Below are positions 44,484-53,056 of a DNA stretch of 64,000 nt, piece by piece. Numbering within the stretch: position 1 is the stretch's first letter; each line of letters begins with the position of its first letter. Position numbers and translations under genes: made by a program. This stretch comes from Oscillatoria sp. CS-180 (GTDB lineage: Bacteria > Cyanobacteriota > Cyanobacteriia > Phormidesmidales > Phormidesmidaceae): contig NZ_JAQMUB010000026.1 in assembly GCF_028330965.1 (NCBI RefSeq), positions 1 through 64,000 of the forward strand, given 5' to 3'. The notes below the pieces were generated by a model that did not search any database, was not told where the DNA came from, and worked only from the letters and a program-made list of their open reading frames with translations.

Positions 44484-45740
44484 TTAAGACGGGATGGAAA
44501 CAATCCGTTGTGGAGCAAAGGTAATGCAGGCTCCTGCCAGCAACAACGCGAGGATGCCCAGCAAAGACGCTAGGCCAGTTGGCATTGTTCTAAGTAGCTC
44601 TGCTACGGTGCCAAACAGTGAGGCGGCGGCGGCTCCACCACTAAAAAACATGCCTGTCCCTAAGCCTGCTTTGGGAGATGGAACCATCGATAGCGCAAAG
44701 GGTATCGTTCCATTTGAAACCAGGCTGAAGGCAGCACCAAAGAGGATTGCCAGAACGATGCTACTGCTGTTGTTATAGGCAATGTTGATTGTGACGCAAA
44801 TAAAAGTCAGTCCAGCTAATCCGACTAGCATGGCGCGGCGATTACCCCAACGGACTGCCAGCTGTCCAGCCGGAATTGCAACAACAGCAAGGGCAATAAA
44901 GATACTGCCCAACACCCAACGAGTATTGGCATCTGGAATCTGACTATCTAGCACTTTTGAGAAAAGCAGCATCAGCAATCGAAAGCCAAATGTGATGCCA
45001 ACTCCCGCAGTGAAGACCAATGCCAGTGAGGACCAGGAGACGGCTGCGTGGGCATTCGTATTGGGGTCAGGCGTGGCCTCATCTGGACTGCCTTCGGGGA
45101 GCATGAGCCGCAAAGCGAGCATTGCCAGCAGCAACACCCCTGACCCTATGCCAAAGGCAACCACAGGTCCCCAGGCCAAAATTTGTTCACTGGCTAAAGG
45201 CCCCATTGCACCAGCAACACCGCCTACTAGGGTCAGAATGCTGGCGGCTAGCGGCAGCCGAGTTCCAAAAGCACAGCGCCCAAGTAGTGACATGGCTGGG
45301 CTGCGAAATATCGTCATGGCCAAAGCCCAAGCCACAACCATTAATGGCAACACCCAACGAAAGGCTGAACTCAGCCCGCCGAGGGCAATTAATGGAATTC
45401 CCAAAAATAGCCCTGCCGACAAAATAACGCCAATACTGATCAGAGGAAAGCGCGTCCCTAATTGCCGTTGAAGACGATCGCTCAAACTGCCCATGAGGGG
45501 TTCCATCACCATTGCCAGCAAATTCTCCAGAATCAGCAGGGCGGTCGCCAGCGCTGCTGAAAATCCAAGCTGAGTGAGCAAGCTAACTAGGTACAGGTTG
45601 TAGATGACCCACGCTAGCGCGATCGCGCCTTGAACTAGTGCCAAGCTCCACACCTGAAGCCACTGAATCTTCTGATTAGCAAAGTTAGAAAAACGCACGA
45701 TCAGGGCACCAGCAATGAACAGATAATAATCAGCAGACAA
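44484..45740 (-). CDS. MFS transporter
   Basis: A 418-residue major-facilitator protein with about 12 membrane segments. Motif A region between helices 2 and 3 is LMGSLSDRLQRQLGTRFPLI, and a half-duplicate follows as AGQLAVRWGNRRAMLVGL. A central loop is acidic (GSPDEATPDPNTNAH). It resembles glycoside/sugar-type or unclassified permeases; substrate unknown. Convergent with the TetR gene. Confidence 0.85.
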   Translation of the reverse strand: MSADYYLFIAGALIVRFSNFANQKIQWLQVWSLALVQGAIALAWVIYNLYLVSLLTQLGFSAALATALLILENLLAMVMEPLMGSLSDRLQRQLGTRFPLISIGVILSAGLFLGIPLIALGGLSSAFRWVLPLMVVAWALAMTIFRSPAMSLLGRCAFGTRLPLAASILTLVGGVAGAMGPLASEQILAWGPVVAFGIGSGVLLLAMLALRLMLPEGSPDEATPDPNTNAHAAVSWSSLALVFTAGVGITFGFRLLMLLFSKVLDSQIPDANTRWVLGSIFIALAVVAIPAGQLAVRWGNRRAMLVGLAGLTFICVTINIAYNNSSSIVLAILFGAAFSLVSNGTIPFALSMVPSPKAGLGTGMFFSGGAAAASLFGTVAELLRTMPTGLASLLGILALLLAGACITFAPQRIVSIPS

Positions 45741-45935
45741 GAATCATTAGAAGCTGGAACAGGAAAACCTTTGGTTTCAATAGTTTTCGTTAGATTTGAT
45801 GTGAAAGGCGGGCTGAAGCAAAATTTGTAGCGCTTGCACACCTTATCAGACTCATCTCCGAGCCTAAGCGAGGATCAACGGTTTTTAACAAAACTTGCAC
45901 AGTTAACCTAACGACTCTTGAGAACTCTTTAAACG

Positions 45936-45975
45936 CAAAATGCGGGAACCCTTCAAGCACGTTGAAGATTCCCGC
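45936..45975 (-). terminator. Terminator of the DUF2811 gene
   Basis: Stem TGCGGGAA..CTTCAA with TTGAAG..TTCCCGCA, on the minus strand followed by TTTTGCGTTT, 10 nt beyond the stop at 45985. Confidence 0.7.
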
Positions 45976-45984
45976 ACCAGCTCG

Positions 45985-46188
45985 TTAAGCAGCGAAATCA
46001 AACAGAGTATCTAAATAAATACGATTGATGCGGCGATCTCCACTCCCGTTTTGCATCAAAAAAAGAGACAGTGCAGCGGAAAAAACCCGTTGTTGATTCC
46101 AGGCCGGATGAGAATCGAGATAACACTGAAGCGATTCGTGGAGTTCTTCAGGGACTTCCACTAACAAGCTAACCATAGGGCCGCTCAT
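45985..46188 (-). CDS. DUF2811 family protein, 67 aa
   Basis: The start is ATG 46188 (MSGPMVSLLVEVPEEL), fixed by a near-perfect AAAGGAGG ribosome-binding site at 46195-46202. The core VEVPEELHESLQCYLDSHP..QQRVFSAALSLFLMQNG is the DUF2811 signature; the tail RIYLDTLFDF is also family-like. Function unknown, restricted to cyanobacteria. A longer in-frame ORF to 46299 is rejected in favour of the RBS-supported start. Confidence 0.85.
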   Translation of the reverse strand: MSGPMVSLLVEVPEELHESLQCYLDSHPAWNQQRVFSAALSLFLMQNGSGDRRINRIYLDTLFDFAA

Positions 46189-46883
46189 CCATTCCTCCTT
46201 TATTACCATAGGCAGACACCGAAAAGCAGCACCTCCACAAGACCAACATCTCAACTCCCTGAGATTTGTAGGAAGTTGAATGCCGTCTCGTAGGCGCAAT
46301 CTTTTCCGGTCGCATCATTGTGCCTATCCCCCCTAAGCCCTGTCAATGTTGAAAAAATCAGAAAAGTCGTTCTGGTGATGCCATCCAAACGAAAGAATAG
46401 GGTTTTCACGGATTACAGGCCAGCGATCCCCAGATGCAATGCTTTTCAGCCTTCTGTGGAAACTTTTTTTCTCTCATCCCACAACAGGCCAGAAAGACTT
46501 TTATCCTCGTTCCTTGCTGTGGAAATCCTTGTGGAAATTCTGAGATGAACTGTGGAGAAGATGTGGAGGCAAAAAAATGCCGGCACTTTTTTTTGAACTT
46601 TTGTTTATTTCCTTAATCCAAAGGGAGTCCTGTGAGTTCTCAAAAGCCTAAAGAGCTCTTCAGGCAAGGCTTACAAAGTCTTAGACAGAAAAGGGTCAGC
46701 TGAAGGTTTGAAAGACCAATGAAGCAACAACGGAACAATAGAATTCCTGAAATGGTATAAATGTACCATAACCAATACAGGCTCATAGCTCTCAATCAGC
46801 AACTCATTGGATCGTCCTTTTTGACGTCTTTGCTTTGCATTTGCTTCAGCACTTTGCTTGTGTTTTATCGATAAGAGGGAAAA
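46189..46883. other. Intergenic region with a cluster of TGTGGA repeats
   Basis: 695 bp without a credible gene. At 46455-46570 there are five TGTGGA-type words in the same orientation, including TGTGGAAAC, TGTGGAAAT twice and TGTGGAGAA, near matches to the reverse complement of the DnaA box. An A-run/T-run flanked TGCCGGCA palindrome lies at 46571-46594. Confidence 0.4.
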
Positions 46884-47981
46884 ATGCTTACACCTCAAAC
46901 CGACACGCAGACTACAAAGCAATGGCGATCGCTGCTTCTGGGAGTACCCTTCTTTGCTTGCTTAGGGTGGGGCTACGAGAGTCAGGCTGCTGATGGCGCG
47001 ATCGCTTTTGCTGTAACGCCACCTCCATCTGCTGATAAGAACGTAGACAGCGTAGTTGCACTCACTGATGAACATCAGATCTCACGCGCTACAGACCGGC
47101 ATATCTTGAGCTTTACCCCTCCAAAAGCAACGGTTCCTTCGTCAGTCTCACCCGCATTTACGGAACCTAGCCAGCCAAACAGTAATCCCGAACCTGCTAT
47201 TGCGGATACCAGTGCGACTGATGTGTCTTCCGCATCATCGTCATCGGTCGCTTCAGTCTCTGTACCTGAGGCGGTGGTGCCCACTCAGGTGAAGCCATCG
47301 CAAACCTTGCCACCCCCTCCTCTGACATCAGCAGTTGCAGACCTATTTAGGGGGGACGATCATTCACTGGTCGCGATCGCCATTGGAAATGCCGAAGGAA
47401 CTCGTACAGCGGATGGTCAAAAGACCTGGGCTTACTATGGGCATGTTGATCCGGGTAATCAGGCTTGGAATCAAGGTACGTTTTCCTATCAGCACGATGC
47501 ATCCTCCCCTGAAGTGGCTGACCAAAAGCAACTCACCCGTTTAAAGCAGCAAACTCAGGACCTACAAAATTTGGCTTTTCAAAACGGGATCACTTTGACA
47601 AAAGATGAGATTTTGAATGGTATTGATTTGGCAAATCAAGCCCCTATGGCAGCCTTGGATCGAGGCTACATCGAGTGGTTGACTGAGGCAAAAACAATGG
47701 GATTGCCTTCAGAAGAAGCGATTTTATGGGCTCGAACACGCTCTTTTTTAGATCCCGATACGGGGCAATGGAACGCACCAGGATTAGGGAATACAGTTCA
47801 GTCTATTTCGCAAGATCAAGCCCGACGGCAGAGCGCGATCGCTCAGGTGATCGCGCTCAACTCTCAAGCTGACAATTATGATCAAACGCCTCTCCATATT
47901 GTTGAAGAGAAATCTGCCAAACCAGTATTGATTCCAGAAGAAGCGATCGACTTTATGTTACTGATGGAGGCCACTTATTAA
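46884..47981 (+). CDS. Exported protein with Ser/Pro-rich linker and conserved C-terminal domain
   Basis: A 365-residue protein. The N-terminal hydrophobic segment (SLLLGVPFFACLGWGYESQA) is a probable signal. Residues about 45-150 are low-complexity Ser/Thr/Pro/Val. The C-terminal domain begins DHSLVAIAIGNAEGTRTADGQKTWAYYGHVDPGNQAWNQGTFSYQH and continues LTRLKQQTQDLQNLAFQNG..; it is reminiscent of a lysozyme/transglycosylase-like fold with a Glu in GNAEGTR, but no family was recognised with confidence. Secreted and stands alone. Confidence 0.6.
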   Translation: MLTPQTDTQTTKQWRSLLLGVPFFACLGWGYESQAADGAIAFAVTPPPSADKNVDSVVALTDEHQISRATDRHILSFTPPKATVPSSVSPAFTEPSQPNSNPEPAIADTSATDVSSASSSSVASVSVPEAVVPTQVKPSQTLPPPPLTSAVADLFRGDDHSLVAIAIGNAEGTRTADGQKTWAYYGHVDPGNQAWNQGTFSYQHDASSPEVADQKQLTRLKQQTQDLQNLAFQNGITLTKDEILNGIDLANQAPMAALDRGYIEWLTEAKTMGLPSEEAILWARTRSFLDPDTGQWNAPGLGNTVQSISQDQARRQSAIAQVIALNSQADNYDQTPLHIVEEKSAKPVLIPEEAIDFMLLMEATY

Positions 47982-48341
47982 TCAAACTGAAGACGGTTAA
48001 TCAATACCTACACTCATTAAGTTCCGAACAGTGATGAGAAAGCTAGATCCATTTCATGTCAAGGTTGATTTCACTCTTATCTTGCTGCCTTTTGCTGTGG
48101 ATACTTTTAAGCGGTTGTTGGGTAGTTTAGAGGCAGTGTTATCAGTTAATCTTGCTTGGCGCTGAATGCTTTTCTGTCAAATCAGCATCAATCTGCTAGA
48201 CAAGCCCTCAGTTCTTGCCAAAAGTATACTTTTCTCTAGAATCCCTAAGTATTTACTGGTAAGTGCTGTAATGCTGCCGTAACACTTTGTAGGTGTGAGC
48301 GACACTCTCTTTTATGATGGTCGCATGATAAAGGTAAGGCC
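47982..48341. other. Intergenic region
   Basis: 360 bp between two plus-strand genes. No ORF, strong hairpin or repeat-family copy recognised. Confidence 0.35.
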
Positions 48342-49094
48342 ATGATTGTTTGCCCAAACTGTAACCATCAGAATCCAGATGGCGCAGTCCAATGCGAAGC
48401 TTGTTATACGCCTCTTCCAGCTCTGACGAATTGTCCCAACTGTGGTGCTTCCGTTCAGTCTGATGCGAGTTTTTGTGGTCAATGCGGATTTGATCTGAGA
48501 TCTGCTAATCTTCCATCATCGATTCCCAGTTCCAGTGAAGAACATTCAACTTCTCCAATCGCAGAGAAAGAGGTTGAAATTCCTGATTTAATTCCTCCTG
48601 ATCCGCTTATTGCTTCAGAAGAAATCACGGGTACTGTAAGGCCTGCGATCGCTTCACCGCCTCAAATGTCACCAGAGACCTCGCCAGTAGCCAGTATTCC
48701 TGCACCTATAGAAACGAATCAGAATGCACCATCTCTAGAAGCAGACGGAGCCACCCAGCTTCAAATTAATAAGGCTCAGCTGTTTCATACCCAGACCAAC
48801 ACAGAAATCGAGATTCCCGCTCAGCTCCATATTCTGCATATTGGTAAACCGAACGATCGCATTCCACCCACAATTGATGTTTCAGGATTTCCAAATTCTG
48901 AAATCGTGTCACGAGTTCATGCCGACATTCGCATAGAAGGCGATATTTACTACATAGAAGATGTCGGTAGTTCTAATGGAACTTACATCAACAATATGCC
49001 GCTGCCACCCGGAAATCGCCATCGCTTACGAGCTGGAGATAGAATAGCTCTTGGCAAAGGGGATAAAGTCACCTTTATTTTCCAATCTGGCTAA
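48342..49094 (+). CDS. Double zinc-ribbon/FHA domain protein
   Basis: A 250-residue protein. Two zinc ribbons: C4-C7-C18-C21 and C31-C34-C45-C48. A Pro/Ser-rich linker follows. The C-terminal FHA domain (about 165-248) has the phosphothreonine-binding motifs VSRVHADIR and SSNGTYINN. The FHA should bind a phospho-Thr protein. First in a cluster with a second FHA and an LRAT gene (34-bp and 57-bp spacings). Confidence 0.87.
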   Translation: MIVCPNCNHQNPDGAVQCEACYTPLPALTNCPNCGASVQSDASFCGQCGFDLRSANLPSSIPSSSEEHSTSPIAEKEVEIPDLIPPDPLIASEEITGTVRPAIASPPQMSPETSPVASIPAPIETNQNAPSLEADGATQLQINKAQLFHTQTNTEIEIPAQLHILHIGKPNDRIPPTIDVSGFPNSEIVSRVHADIRIEGDIYYIEDVGSSNGTYINNMPLPPGNRHRLRAGDRIALGKGDKVTFIFQSG

Positions 49095-49160
49095 GTAGTT
49101 TACTCTTAAGCTATCTTTCAGCTATTTTTGGAATCTGCTATCTTCTACAGGTTGAGTGAT

Positions 49161-49634
49161 GTGATTACCTTATCGCTGCTACATCCTCTGAATAAAAAAC
49201 CGGTACAACACTGGACCTTCGAAAAAGATTCAGTCATCAGAATTGGTCGCTCTACTGAAAACGACGTCGTTTTGTATAGTGCGGTAGTCTCGCGGCATCA
49301 TGTTGAGCTGCGTCAAACCGAACTAGGTTGGGAGATTGTTAACTTGGGCACCAATGGTACTTACTTAGATGGAAAACGAGTTGCCCAGGCTCCAGCAGAA
49401 GACGGCATCATTATTCGACTAGCGCGTTCTGGTCCTAACATTCAAATCAATATTGGGGAAGATGGCAGAGAATCTGTCAGAGCTTTGCGAAAGCTTCAAG
49501 AGGAAGCAGCCGCTAGGGCCAGAGCCTATCCTCACTCTGCCAATGCTGACCAAAAGACGGACATCTACGCTTCAGATAACGGAGAGGATTCAGGCAACGA
49601 TGCCCATGGCTCTGAGAAGCCTTTTCCATCCTAG
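49161..49634 (+). CDS. FHA domain protein
   Basis: About 157 residues from a GTG at 49161 (VITLSLLHPLNKKP); a TTG at 49128 would give 168, and neither has a strong SD, so the start is uncertain. FHA residues: RIGRSTENDVVL, VSRHHVELR, and GTNGTYLDGKRV, all present. A charged C-terminal tail follows (SGNDAHGSEKPF). It probably works with the upstream FHA protein on Thr-phosphorylated targets; the kinase is not nearby. Confidence 0.83.
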   Translation: MITLSLLHPLNKKPVQHWTFEKDSVIRIGRSTENDVVLYSAVVSRHHVELRQTELGWEIVNLGTNGTYLDGKRVAQAPAEDGIIIRLARSGPNIQINIGEDGRESVRALRKLQEEAAARARAYPHSANADQKTDIYASDNGEDSGNDAHGSEKPFPS

Positions 49635-49690
49635 TTACCCTTGAGAAAAGTCGCTATCCTTTAAATCTGGATTGGCAGAAGAGAGCAGAA

Positions 49691-50389
49691 ATGGCGTTGG
49701 GTGACCAAGTTTATGCAATGCGAGAGGCTGTAGGCGTACCAGGCGTGTATGAACACCACGGCATTGATTGTGGTGATGATTCTGTTATTCACTACTACAA
49801 AGGTGGAGACGTTCCCACCGTCACGAAAACGCCTCGTGATCTGTTTGCCCGTGGGGGGCGAATTTTTGTCAAATCACAACCCACTGCCTTCTTGCCACAA
49901 AACGTTGTCCAACGGGCTGAAAGTCGCCTCGGAGAGCAGAAATACGATTTCTTCACGAACAACTGCGAGCATTTTGCCACTTGGAGTAAGACTGGACACA
50001 GTACATGTGAGCAACTTGCAGCGTTTGGGCTACAGCTCGATCGCTACCGCTTGCCTGATATGCGAACTTTGATTGAAGGGACGGCTCGCGATCGCTCTCC
50101 CGAGGAGGCTATTGCTCTATTTCGACGGGCTTTAGGCAACATTTCAACAGCTCACGAAACCCTGAAATCAGAATATGACCGCGCTAAGGAAGAAATGCTC
50201 ACTTGGCAACATGTTGCAGAGGAAGCACTAAGACGCGATCGGGAGGACCTGGCAAGAGCAGCCCTGCACCGTAAAGTAGCTGCCAAGAAAAAATCTGAGA
50301 AACTGACTCAACAGCTTGCTGAGTTGATTGATATCCAACTGTCTTTGGAGCGTAATCGTCGCGTTTCAGAAAACCAACAGATATCGTGA
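49691..50389 (+). CDS. LRAT-domain (NlpC/P60-superfamily) protein with helical tail
   Basis: A 232-residue protein. The LRAT core has H22/H23 (YEHHGID), H34 and the catalytic Cys92 in NNCEHFATW. This is the acyltransferase/hydrolase Cys-His family of lecithin:retinol acyltransferase. The C-terminal ~100 residues are long charged helices (EEALRRDREDLARAALHRKVAAKKKSEKLTQQLAEL), PspA-like. ATG with GCAGAA upstream. Lipid-acyl or thioester chemistry is expected; the substrate is unknown. Clusters with two FHA genes. Confidence 0.82.
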   Translation: MALGDQVYAMREAVGVPGVYEHHGIDCGDDSVIHYYKGGDVPTVTKTPRDLFARGGRIFVKSQPTAFLPQNVVQRAESRLGEQKYDFFTNNCEHFATWSKTGHSTCEQLAAFGLQLDRYRLPDMRTLIEGTARDRSPEEAIALFRRALGNISTAHETLKSEYDRAKEEMLTWQHVAEEALRRDREDLARAALHRKVAAKKKSEKLTQQLAELIDIQLSLERNRRVSENQQIS

Positions 50390-50462
50390 TTTTGACTGCT
50401 TGAGATATTGCGGCAGTATTCTCAATAGACTCGGCTAGCGACAAAAAAAGCCATAAAAAGTG

Positions 50463-50690
50463 AAGCCTCAGAAGAAGATCCTTGAGACGGACGCCACTTT
50501 TGTCAACGTAGCGAGCGCGAACTAAGCTGCCGACGGTAATCCTAAAATTCTCAGACTTTCCATTGACAGCAAAGCCAAAGTCAAAATTGGCAATCTCTTA
50601 AAAGCGAATAAAGTCCCTAGGCTCAAAGCTAACTAAGCGGACGAGCATGATGACCACTGTCTTGTCGTCTGGTAGCAGACGCATCAGCAT
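50463..50690 (+). pseudogene. ISAzo13-family transposase remnant
   Basis: One frame from 50463 reads KPQKKILETDATFVNVASAN-stop-AADGNPKILRLSIDSKAKVKIGNLLK, then an in-frame stop and ADEHDDHCLV. The KPQKKxxETDA..LSIDSKAKVKIG..ADxHD pattern is typical of ISAzo13-type transposases. Two internal stops and missing ends show it is decayed. No flanking inverted repeats or target duplications recognised. Confidence 0.7.
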
Positions 50691-50782
50691 GACTAGAGTG
50701 TGGGAAAATTTAAGACCGTTTGGCGTGGCAAAACGCCGACGGATTTTTCTTAGCTGGTAGAAGCTGTTACTCATAAAGCTCC

Positions 50783-51901
50783 ATGAATAGTCCCACTCCA
50801 CGATTGACGTACACCGATCGCAGCGTATACCGCATTCTCGATGCCAATTTGGACAGGGCGCGGGAAGGCTTAAGGGTCCTGGAGGATTGGTGTCGTTTTG
50901 GGTTAAATCACCACGACTTGACTGAAAAGCTCAAGCATCTACGGCAGAGTTTGGTTCAGTGGCATACGGCTGATCTCCGAGCAGCCCGCGACACGCCTAG
51001 AGATACGGGTACAGCCATTACCCATCCCCAAGAGAAAGTCCGGAGTGGGGTGACCCAAGTCCTGCAAGCCAACTTTTGTCGAGTGGAAGAAGCGCTGCGA
51101 TCGCTAGAAGAATTTGGCAAGATCTATCGGCCCGAAATGGCAGATGCTTGCAAGCAGATGCGCTACCAAGTCTACGTTTTAGAGAGTACGCTTCTAGGAC
51201 ATCATCGATATCAGCAGATGATGCAGGCGCAGCTCTATTTGGTAACCTCACCTACTGATAATCTGCCTGGTATTGTGGAAGCGGCCTTGCAGGGGGGCGT
51301 GCAGATCGTTCAATACCGTGAGAAGGAAGGTGACGATTGCGATCGCATTGGGGTTGCTCGTCAACTTCGAGATCTCTGTCAACGCTACGGTGCACTCTTT
51401 CTAGTGAATGATCGCGTGGATTTGGCAATGGCGGTGGATGCCGATGGTGTCCACTTGGGGCAACAGGATTTGCCAATCGCAGTGGCACGAGATTTGCTAG
51501 GCAACGGTTACATTGTTGGTCGCTCCACCACCAATCCGGAGGAGATGGCGAAAGCGGTTGCAGAAGGGGCTGACTACATTGGCGTGGGTCCCGTCTATGC
51601 GACACCGACCAAACCCGATAAAGCCGCAGCCGGATTAGAGTATGTCCGCTATGCGGCTCAAAACTCACCCGTTCCCTTTTTTGCGATTGGTGGCATCGAC
51701 CTCCAAAATATCGATGAGGTCATGGCTGCTGGGTGCGATCGCGTCGCCGTTGTACGGGCTTTAATAAAAGCCGATAATCCGACCACTGCTAGCCAAGCGT
51801 TTCTTGCCCATCTGCGATCGTCTCTGGGGACATCTCAACGGTTGAATGCAGCGCCGTCATTATTCGCTGAAGCTAGTCAAAAAACCGGATTCCCTCAATA
51901 A
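50783..51901 (+). CDS. thiE: Thiamine-phosphate synthase with cyanobacterial N-terminal extension
   Basis: A 372-residue protein. Residues about 150-345 are ThiE: YLVTSPTDNLPGIVEAALQGGVQIVQYREKE, FLVNDRVDLAMAVDADGVHLGQQD, RSTTNPEEMAKAVAEGADYIGVGPVYATPTK, and AIGGIDLQNIDEVMAAG. The first ~145 residues are the extra helical domain of cyanobacterial ThiE (AREGLRVLEDWCRFGLN; VEEALRSLEEFGKIY). It joins HMP-PP and thiazole phosphate to make thiamine phosphate. thiS lies 59 bp downstream. No TPP riboswitch was seen upstream. Confidence 0.95.
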   Translation: MNSPTPRLTYTDRSVYRILDANLDRAREGLRVLEDWCRFGLNHHDLTEKLKHLRQSLVQWHTADLRAARDTPRDTGTAITHPQEKVRSGVTQVLQANFCRVEEALRSLEEFGKIYRPEMADACKQMRYQVYVLESTLLGHHRYQQMMQAQLYLVTSPTDNLPGIVEAALQGGVQIVQYREKEGDDCDRIGVARQLRDLCQRYGALFLVNDRVDLAMAVDADGVHLGQQDLPIAVARDLLGNGYIVGRSTTNPEEMAKAVAEGADYIGVGPVYATPTKPDKAAAGLEYVRYAAQNSPVPFFAIGGIDLQNIDEVMAAGCDRVAVVRALIKADNPTTASQAFLAHLRSSLGTSQRLNAAPSLFAEASQKTGFPQ

Positions 51902-51960
51902 GGATTGATTCTGCCTCCTGCCTTTCAACACACGTCCTTTCAAAATTTCCCGAGACTTCA

Positions 51961-52173
51961 ATGACCCATTCCATCCGGCTCCAGGTCAACGGCGAAGACA
52001 AAACCTGCATGCCTCAAACCGCTTTGCCCGCCTATCTACAGCAAATTGGCTTGAATCCCCGTCTAGTCGCTGTCGAGTACAACGGCGAGATTTTGCATCG
52101 GCAGTTTTGGGAAACGACTTACCTGAAAGAGGGCGATCGGCTAGAAATCGTCACAATCGTAGGGGGCGGGTAG
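51961..52173 (+). CDS. thiS: Sulfur carrier protein ThiS
   Basis: A 70-residue ubiquitin-like protein ending in VGGG. The glycine tail is activated as thiocarboxylate for thiazole synthesis. The body has LQVNGEDKTC, LPAYLQQIGLNPRLVAVEYNGEIL, and GDRLEIVTIVGGG, the standard ThiS fold. It is in an operon after thiE. Confidence 0.93.
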   Translation: MTHSIRLQVNGEDKTCMPQTALPAYLQQIGLNPRLVAVEYNGEILHRQFWETTYLKEGDRLEIVTIVGGG

Positions 52174-52540
52174 CTTAAAGGCGAAGAGATCGAAATATGC
52201 CAGCAGCCCCGGTATATGTCAGAAGTGATAAACATGTCTTGCTTTCCACATCTTTACTCACCGAAATGCGCGGAATCTTACTCATCCTTAAGCATTGCGT
52301 GAGTAGCCTCCCTAAAGGTCTCATCTCCGCTGTTATTGAGCGTTCAATATCAGAGAACGAGGTTGTTACTATTTCCATAGTCTCTGCAAAGACAAGCCTC
52401 AAGCTTTCGAGATTGAGACCTCTAATTGACACTTGCTGTGGTTCAGATCCTAAACACGAATAAAGCCCCCTCAACAGAAGCATTGAGGGGGCAGGGTGTG
52501 TGTGAGGAAGGGACGTTATCTACAGGGAAGAGTGTGTGAT
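52174..52540. other. Gap with terminator
   Basis: 367 bp between thiS and the secreted repeat protein gene (minus). ORFs on both strands at 52175-52483 overlap each other and have no protein-like features, so none is called. A hairpin at 52465-52492 is the only clear element. Confidence 0.4.
52465..52492 (-). terminator. Terminator-like hairpin of the repeat-protein gene
   Basis: Stem GCCCCCTCAA with TTGAGGGGGC, loop of 8 nt, followed on the minus strand by TTTATTCG. It lies 49 nt beyond the stop at 52541. Confidence 0.75.
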
Positions 52541-53056
52541 CTAGGCAATGGCGTCTTTCTCCAAGTTCTCGCGCCGTAGCTCGTCAAAATCAACGGCATC
52601 CTTATCAAGGTTTTCGCGGCGGAGTTGGTCGAAGTCAACACCTTTAGCTTGCAGTTCGACAACGGCATCCTTATCGAGGTTTTCGCGACGCAGCTCGTCA
52701 AAGTTCACAGCGTCTTTGTCGAGGTTCTCGCGGCGTAGCTCGTCGAAGTCAACACCTTTGACATACACCTCAACAGCAGCATCTTTGTCGAGGTTTTCAC
52801 GACGCAGTTCGTCGAAGTTCACAGCGTCTTTGTCAAGATTTTCGCGGCGCAGTTCATCAAAGTTGAGGGTCTTGACCTGAATTTCGGTGACGGCATCCTT
52901 ATCAAGATTCTCGCGGCGCAGTTCGTCAAAGTTGATGGCGTCTTTGTCGAGGTTTTCCTGGCGCAGTTCATCGAAGTCAGGAGCAGCGTAGGCAGCGGGA
53001 GCAATAGCGATGGAAGCAGCAGTCAGAGCAGTGAGGGCTAATGCAATGCGTTTCAT
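52541..53056 (-). CDS. Secreted protein of eight 15-residue repeats
   Basis: A 171-residue protein. The signal peptide is clear (MKRIALALTALTAASIAIAP, cleavage near AYA-A at residue 24). The mature part is eight units of (N/D)FDELRRENLDKDAx; units 1-2 differ slightly (DELRQ). Pairs of units are separated by 7-8-residue linkers such as TEIQVKTL, VEVYVKGV and VELQAKGV, so a ~38-residue super-repeat exists. The unit is acidic and amphipathic. Exported, highly regular, no recognised family; possibly a structural or binding repeat. A terminator lies downstream. Confidence 0.78.
   Translation of the reverse strand: MKRIALALTALTAASIAIAPAAYAAPDFDELRQENLDKDAINFDELRRENLDKDAVTEIQVKTLNFDELRRENLDKDAVNFDELRRENLDKDAAVEVYVKGVDFDELRRENLDKDAVNFDELRRENLDKDAVVELQAKGVDFDQLRRENLDKDAVDFDELRRENLEKDAIA

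Noticed and set aside
46318-46548. 76-aa plus-strand ORF
   Set aside because: Not protein-like and covers the TGTGGA cluster; no ribosome-binding site.
46571-46594. TGCCGGCA flanked by A-run and T-run as a terminator
   Set aside because: The stem has no loop and its core is only 8 bp; no clear gene end is nearby on either strand.
50690-50783. TPP riboswitch in front of thiE
   Set aside because: The short leader lacks the CUGAGA and other conserved TPP motifs.
50598-50801. 67-aa minus-strand ORF
   Set aside because: Runs antisense through the ISAzo13 remnant and overlaps the thiE start.
52197-52463. 88-aa plus ORF and overlapping minus ORF at 52175-52483
   Set aside because: Both strands are open, neither has family-like features, and a terminator hairpin lies within the minus ORF.
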